A program made the position numbers and the translations under genes. Below, piece by piece: positions 5,678 to 10,280 of a stretch of 10,280 nt of DNA (within the stretch, counting starts at the first letter, position 1; the number at the start of each line of letters is the position of its first letter). The notes beneath the pieces were generated by a model. It made no database searches, was not told where the DNA came from, and saw nothing but the letters and a program-made list of their open reading frames with translations. Source of the stretch: Bacteroidaceae bacterium (GTDB lineage Bacteria > Bacteroidota > Bacteroidia > Bacteroidales > Bacteroidaceae); contig JAFYWE010000178.1 of the NCBI GenBank assembly GCA_017558165.1, positions 1-10,280 on the forward strand, written 5' to 3'.

Positions 5678-7702
5678 TCAATTGATCTGTGATGGATCAA
5701 AATCCTCAGGAGTCTCTACAACCTTACCTGGCTCTACTACCTCACCTGGGAGAGGGAGATACCAGTTGGTCTCGACCTTCAGCTTGTTATAGAGCTCATT
5801 GTCGATCTCGAACTCTGGATGACGGTGTGAAACCTCGTTCTGGAATGCACGACCGGCAACACGCAAAGCAAGTACGTCAGGATCGTTCAATGCCTTTGCT
5901 ACGCGTACGAGGTCACCGAAACGTGTACCCTCCCATGCGAGCTCAAGAGCCATCTCGTCAAGGATAAGCTCTGAAACGTAGAGCTGGTAGAGCTCATCGG
6001 TCAACAGGGTTGAATCCTTGATTGCCTCCTTACCGTCTACAGTCTCGGTAAGACCGAAGTAACGTGCAACGTTGATGTCATCAAGTGCATAGTACTCGTT
6101 TCTCTCGCTGTCACCTGAACCGTGTGTGTGGATACCGAGGTTGTTGGTGAATGCCTCGTCAGTAAAGTCGTATGCAAGAGAATCGCTTGCAGAACCCTCG
6201 ACTACATATGTAACTGTAATCTCCTTACCGAAGTTATCAACATATGTTGAATCGGCAATAGTAGGATTCTGATAAAGCACGTACTGCTTCTTCACACCCT
6301 CCTTGAGAACAACCATTGCAAGTTCCTTTGCACCATAGTAACCCTCGCGCTCCATACCCATGAGAGCCTCGGCAAAACGCAGGTAAGCGTGCTCAGGACG
6401 GAGAAGTACGATGTTTGTCACATTGATTTTAGGAACATAGTTGTTATGACCGGCCTGCTCAACGTTGAACTTGGCGATGAGGTTCTTGTACTCGGTCTTC
6501 TTCTCGTCATCAGTCATCTGTGAGCAGGTTACTGATGGAAGACGGAGGTCACCCTTCTGCTCATAGTTGTGGCTATACTCAACGAGGTCAGGACGGTCAA
6601 GGTCATCACCCTCGGCATAACGATAGATCTGACGCTCAGAGAGACCTACGATACCAGGAGATGCAACCACCTGTGAACCACCGATATCATTAGCTGGCAA
6701 GAATACCGATGCAAGCTCCGATGTTGAACCCTCAAGAGAAGTCTTTGCATAAGGGATCATGGCAAGTATATATGAGCTATTATTAGCGAAGTCCTTCAAT
6801 GTAAACTTGTTTGCAAACTGAAAGTTGAAGTTCTTCTTACCACCTGTAGCGGTGTGCTTTGAGCAGAATGAAGTACCGTCGGCATACTTTGTAGCAGTCT
6901 CGTTTGTTCCGGCACCTGTGATGAAATCATAGTAGCACTGGGCAGCCTTCTTGTAGTCACCGGCAGCACCTCTCCAAAGATACAGGTCACCAAGCAGCAT
7001 GCGCACCGGCATGAAGAGCTTCTCGGTCTCTACCTGAGTACCGCTATCACCGTAACCGAACTTCAGCACCTTACCGTCAACATCCCATGCCGGCATCGGA
7101 TATGCAGCAGGATTCTCATATGGAAGGATGTCGGTAATAAGGTTAGAGATAACCTCCTCACGTGAGAGCATAGGCTGGTTCATCACCTTCTCAGCCTCAC
7201 TGTGGGTGAGGATAGGTGTGGTGTAGTAAGGAATCTGGTTGTAGTTGATAACCAACTGCAGATATGTCCATGCACGCACACTCTTGACTGCGACGTACTC
7301 TGGCAACATCAACTTCTTGTTGTTCTTCTCGAGGGTAGTATCTACACGTGCAAGATAGATGTTGCAGTTATTGATGATTGAATAGTAGTCCTTGACATCA
7401 AGATATTTGTTTGTCTCGACATTGAAGATTGACTTGCTCAACTCCTGGATATCCACGACAGCCTTCTTCTCGCTGATTGAGAGAAGGTCGGCACGGAGCT
7501 CGTTAAGGAGAACCTGACGGTCACCAACCTCCTGCACGCCCTTGAGAATACCCAATACAGAATATACAGAGTCGTTCAATGTCCAATTGTCAAACTTGTA
7601 CTCAACGCGGTCTGACTCGACATTCAGCATATCCTCGCAAGAGCTGAAACCGATAGCTCCGCAAAGAAGGAATGTCACTGTATAAATAAAGTTCTTTTTC
7701 AT
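5678..7702 (-). CDS. SusD/RagB-family nutrient-binding outer membrane lipoprotein
   Basis: The 674-residue protein is the surface lipoprotein partner of the SusC-like transporter encoded just upstream. It closes over the barrel like a lid and captures the substrate. The N-terminus is a lipoprotein signal (MKKNFIYTV, hydrophobic stretch, GFSSC) with lipidated Cys at residue 22, followed by acidic residues, as seen in surface-exposed Bacteroidetes lipoproteins. SusD landmarks are RAWTYLQL (about 143-150) with the following NYNQIPYYTTPI, and the C-terminal ELAWEGTRFGDLVR (about 587-600) and WYLPLP (about 647-652). It is somewhat longer than the usual 500-600 residues. I chose the ATG at 7702; an in-frame ATG at 7753 would place 17 polar residues, read through the intergenic hairpin, before the signal peptide. 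The substrate cannot be told from the sequence. Confidence 0.95.
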   Translation of the reverse strand: MKKNFIYTVTFLLCGAIGFSSCEDMLNVESDRVEYKFDNWTLNDSVYSVLGILKGVQEVGDRQVLLNELRADLLSISEKKAVVDIQELSKSIFNVETNKYLDVKDYYSIINNCNIYLARVDTTLEKNNKKLMLPEYVAVKSVRAWTYLQLVINYNQIPYYTTPILTHSEAEKVMNQPMLSREEVISNLITDILPYENPAAYPMPAWDVDGKVLKFGYGDSGTQVETEKLFMPVRMLLGDLYLWRGAAGDYKKAAQCYYDFITGAGTNETATKYADGTSFCSKHTATGGKKNFNFQFANKFTLKDFANNSSYILAMIPYAKTSLEGSTSELASVFLPANDIGGSQVVASPGIVGLSERQIYRYAEGDDLDRPDLVEYSHNYEQKGDLRLPSVTCSQMTDDEKKTEYKNLIAKFNVEQAGHNNYVPKINVTNIVLLRPEHAYLRFAEALMGMEREGYYGAKELAMVVLKEGVKKQYVLYQNPTIADSTYVDNFGKEITVTYVVEGSASDSLAYDFTDEAFTNNLGIHTHGSGDSERNEYYALDDINVARYFGLTETVDGKEAIKDSTLLTDELYQLYVSELILDEMALELAWEGTRFGDLVRVAKALNDPDVLALRVAGRAFQNEVSHRHPEFEIDNELYNKLKVETNWYLPLPGEVVEPGKVVETPEDFDPSQIN

Positions 7703-7725
7703 TGTTGTATTTTGTTTGTTCCCCC

Positions 7726-7750
7726 TGGCACGGGAGAGACTCCCGTGCCA
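7726..7750 (-). promoter_or_regulatory. Intercistronic hairpin between susC-like and susD-like genes
   Basis: TGGCACGGGAG (7726-7736), a three-base spacer AGA, and CTCCCGTGCCA (7740-7750) form a perfect 11-bp GC-rich stem. It occupies the 64-base gap, 16 bases after the susC stop and 23 bases before the susD ATG. On the message the stem is followed by GGGGG and then A-rich sequence rather than a U-tract, so it does not look like a normal intrinsic terminator. It more likely blocks 3' exonucleases, marks an RNA processing site, or tunes the SusC:SusD ratio. Confidence 0.75.
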
Positions 7751-7766
7751 CAAAGGATATCGTTTC

Positions 7767-10280
7767 TTAGAGGTTAACCTTTACACCAAGATGGAAGCTG
7801 CTTGTCTGAGGCAACAGACCTGCGTCAACACCCTGATACAATACATTGTTATTTACAGAGAACTCAGGATCGTTACCGCTGTACTTGGTAAGAGTGAGTA
7901 CGTTCTCGGCTGCGCACCATACTGTGAGACCCTGCAACCAATCGGCTGTAACAGGAACATTGTATGAGAGCTTCACGTTCTTTACCCTGAAGTATGAGCC
8001 GTCCTCAATCCAACGGTCTGAGAAGCGTGAGTTACCTGTAGGGTCACCATAGGCAACAACAGGGATGTCTGTCTTCTGACCATCGACTGTCCAACGGTTA
8101 AGCATTGCAGATGTCTGGTTGTAGAAGTTTGAACCGCCCTCGAGCTGCTGACGATAGTAGTTGTATACATCGTTGCCGAGTGAGTAGTTGCAGTTCACAT
8201 CCAACTGGAGGTTCTTGTATGAGAGACGTGTGAACACGTTACCATAGAGGTCCGGGTTAGGATTACCGATTACAACCTTGTCATTCTCATCGATACAGCC
8301 TGGGTCAGAACCTGGGTTAACGTCAACGAAGTGCATGTCACCGGCCTTGAAGTACTGCTTTGCACCTGTTGCATCGCGCTGGAAGAGACCAAGAGCCTCT
8401 GCATCGGCTGATGAGCTGATAACACCTGCAGTCTTGTAACCGTAGAATGAACCGATAGGCTCACCCACCTTGGTGATTACCTGACCGCCATATACTGATA
8501 CTGGGTCGATGTTCTCGTCAAGTGCTGTAACCTCGTTCTTGTAGTGACCTACTGAAGCACCGAGCTCCCACTGCCAGTTCTTGGTGTTGATAACCTTAGC
8601 ATTTACTGTAGCCTCGATACCTGTGTTCTGGAGCTCACCGCCGTTTGCCCAGTATGTACCCATACCGGTCACGTACTGATACTGCTTCTGCACGAGCAGG
8701 TCGCTTGTTGTAGACTTGTACCAGTCGAGAGATACGCCGAGGCGGTTGTCGAAGAGCATAGCGTCAACACCTACGTTAAGACGTGCTGTAGACTCCCACT
8801 TGACACCGTCGTTCTCTACGTTACCCAACTGGAGACCCATAGACTTGTCATAGTACTTGACAGCCTGGAGGTAGCTGCGGGCAGCGAGATAGTCGATAGC
8901 ATCGTTACCTGTGATGTCATAACCGGCACGCAGCTTGAGCATGTTTACAGGCTTAACGTTGAACCAAGACTCAGAAGACATCAACCATGCAGCCTGTACT
9001 GATGGGAAGAAGCCCCATGCAACGCCACACATCTTGAGAGCGCCGTCCGCCTTGTTACCGAAACGTGAAGAAGCCTCCATAGAAGCGGCCAACTGCAGGA
9101 AGTAGCGTGTCTTGAAAGCATAATCGGCAGAAAGATACCAAGACATGTTTGTCCACACGTTCCTGTCACCCTCGCTGCTGATGTGCTTGAGACTGGTAGA
9201 AACCTCGAACTTGTTGTCACTACCTGAGTTTGCACCCGCGATAGAGTTTGAGTCGAAGTTGAAGTTTGTATAACGGAAACCACCTGTTACATCAAAGCTG
9301 TGTGCACCGAATACCTTTGACCAGTCAACACGTGTATCGCTTGAGATGGCAGCCTCCTTACCGAACACTGAACCGATGTAGTTACCGATTCTACCGTTCA
9401 ATGAAGCTACATAGAAGTGGTAGAGTTCGTTGTCAGAACCTGTAGAGTAAGGCAGATAGTACTTCTCGCTGACACGGTGCAGTGAGTAGTTGAATGTCTC
9501 GGTGATCTTGACATCGCCGAGCACGAGCTCAGGAGCTACTGTAATACCGAGGTTGGTGTACTCCAACTCGTTCTTCTGCGCATCAGAACCGTTTGTAAGG
9601 ATTGTCATCGGGTTGTAGTACGAGTTGTTAGGATAAGCGACACCGGCAGCTCTTACTACATCGAATGCGAATGTATCGCTGAGGTCGAGGATAGAACTCA
9701 ACTCACCTGATACAGAGTAGCGGTAAGGGCTAAGGAATGGAGACTTGATGGCAGCAAGTGTACCTGTTGAAGAAATAGGGAATGCTGTCTCGTCCTCACG
9801 CATACCGTCATCGAGCAACTCACGGCCTACACGGGTATAAGCAATATCGAAACGTGTAGTGAGGTTGTCTGAAAGCACGATGTCCGAGTTCAGACGGATG
9901 TTCAGACGGTTGAAGTCGTTACCCTTGAGAGGAGAATCGGACATTGTATAACCGAATGAGAAGTTATACATGGCAACGTCGTCACCACCCTCTACGTTGA
10001 TCTTGTAGTTCTGTGTCACAGCCTCACGGTAAACGTAATCGGTCCAATCGGTGTTGTTGTGGAACTTGTTGTAGTAGATGAAGTCCTCGTCTGTACGCAA
10101 GAATGGGATCTTACGGTTTGCAGGAACGTCCATTGTACCGATAAGGTCGTTGGCATACATGCGATACTCCTCGGCACCCAACATCTCCTGTGTTGTAGGA
10201 GCAAGCGCTACATTACCGTAGATGTTTGCAGTAATGCGGGTAGCCATGCTCTCACCACGCTTTGTGTTGATGAGGATGAC
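7767..10280 (-). CDS. SusC/RagA-family TonB-dependent transporter, N-terminus beyond window
   Basis: The visible part is 837 codons plus stop. The gene continues past the right edge: the frame is open to base 10280 and reads VILINTKRGES, the typical end of the SusC plug domain (consensus G-ILITTKRG), before the Met at 10247 that might be mistaken for a start. Missing are the signal peptide, the carboxypeptidase-regulatory-like domain and most of the plug, roughly 150-250 residues by comparison with the family. What remains is the 22-strand outer-membrane barrel, ending in the usual hydrophobic strand (FHLGVKVNL). It imports a substrate too large for porins using TonB energy and is the obvious partner of the SusD-like protein 64 bases downstream. 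Barrel segments such as NPNPDLYGN and GGELQNTGIEATV are typical of the family. The substrate is unknown, because no glycosidase, protease or regulator is visible beside it. Confidence 0.96.
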   Translation of the reverse strand, partial: VILINTKRGESMATRITANIYGNVALAPTTQEMLGAEEYRMYANDLIGTMDVPANRKIPFLRTDEDFIYYNKFHNNTDWTDYVYREAVTQNYKINVEGGDDVAMYNFSFGYTMSDSPLKGNDFNRLNIRLNSDIVLSDNLTTRFDIAYTRVGRELLDDGMREDETAFPISSTGTLAAIKSPFLSPYRYSVSGELSSILDLSDTFAFDVVRAAGVAYPNNSYYNPMTILTNGSDAQKNELEYTNLGITVAPELVLGDVKITETFNYSLHRVSEKYYLPYSTGSDNELYHFYVASLNGRIGNYIGSVFGKEAAISSDTRVDWSKVFGAHSFDVTGGFRYTNFNFDSNSIAGANSGSDNKFEVSTSLKHISSEGDRNVWTNMSWYLSADYAFKTRYFLQLAASMEASSRFGNKADGALKMCGVAWGFFPSVQAAWLMSSESWFNVKPVNMLKLRAGYDITGNDAIDYLAARSYLQAVKYYDKSMGLQLGNVENDGVKWESTARLNVGVDAMLFDNRLGVSLDWYKSTTSDLLVQKQYQYVTGMGTYWANGGELQNTGIEATVNAKVINTKNWQWELGASVGHYKNEVTALDENIDPVSVYGGQVITKVGEPIGSFYGYKTAGVISSSADAEALGLFQRDATGAKQYFKAGDMHFVDVNPGSDPGCIDENDKVVIGNPNPDLYGNVFTRLSYKNLQLDVNCNYSLGNDVYNYYRQQLEGGSNFYNQTSAMLNRWTVDGQKTDIPVVAYGDPTGNSRFSDRWIEDGSYFRVKNVKLSYNVPVTADWLQGLTVWCAAENVLTLTKYSGNDPEFSVNNNVLYQGVDAGLLPQTSSFHLGVKVNL

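Noticed and set aside
7726..7750. susC-susD hairpin as a Rho-independent terminator
   Set aside because: The stem is followed on the message by GGGGG and A-rich sequence, not a U-tract, and susD must be expressed with susC.
7703..7753. SusD start at 7753
   Set aside because: It would add 17 polar residues before a perfect lipoprotein signal peptide and lie across the intergenic hairpin; the ATG at 7702 gives a standard signal.
7751..7759. TATCCTTTG on the minus strand as a susD promoter
   Set aside because: It resembles TAnnTTTG but has three instead of two bases between TA and TTTG, and no -33 element was found; an operon transcript from susC is simpler.
10205..10247. Met at 10247 as the start of the SusC-like protein
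   Set aside because: The frame stays open to the window edge and encodes VILINTKRGES, the conserved end of the SusC plug domain, so the gene is cut by the window rather than starting there.

Overview
The window looks like chromosomal DNA of a member of the Bacteroidales (Bacteroides/Prevotella/Muribaculum-like; the genus cannot be fixed from the sequence alone). The evidence is a PorX-type response regulator with a PglZ domain, an adjacent SusC/SusD outer-membrane pair, a lipoprotein signal on SusD, A-rich leaders without strong Shine-Dalgarno sequences, and a -7 box of the Bacteroidetes type (TAnnTTTG). No tRNA, rRNA, CRISPR array, insertion sequence or phage gene was recognised.

Left half, plus strand: a 174-base AT-rich leader with a small inverted repeat is followed by porX (175-1725), tsaE (1727-2158, one base later), an unrecognised 108-residue helical protein (2242-2568) and a YgiQ-family radical SAM protein (2561-4417) whose start overlaps the end of the small gene by 8 bases. 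porX/tsaE form one tight pair and the small gene/ygiQ form another. The plus-strand block ends in a perfect 26-bp inverted repeat (4415-4467) that begins on the ygiQ stop codon and probably serves as a two-way terminator.

Right half, minus strand, read from the right edge leftwards: a SusC-like TonB-dependent transporter cut by the window edge (7767-10280), a 64-base gap containing a perfect 11-bp hairpin, a SusD-like lipoprotein (5678-7702), a Rho-independent terminator (about 5624-5657), a CobB/Sir2-type NAD-dependent deacylase lacking the usual zinc cysteines (4906-5610), and a 53-residue rubredoxin (4582-4743) with its own promoter candidate and a leader able to form small hairpins. The rubredoxin is easy to miss because it is so short.

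Working together: SusC and SusD form one outer-membrane uptake machine, with no glycan-degrading enzyme in view, so the substrate is unknown. PorX is a two-component output protein whose effector domain belongs to the alkaline phosphatase superfamily. TsaE serves the essential t6A tRNA modification. YgiQ, rubredoxin and the sirtuin are iron-sulfur, redox and NAD-linked housekeeping functions. I do not see a clearly new multi-gene system. The most promising items for a second look are the unknown 108-residue protein coupled to ygiQ, the zinc-less sirtuin, the susC-susD hairpin, and the complete catalytic residue set in PorX.
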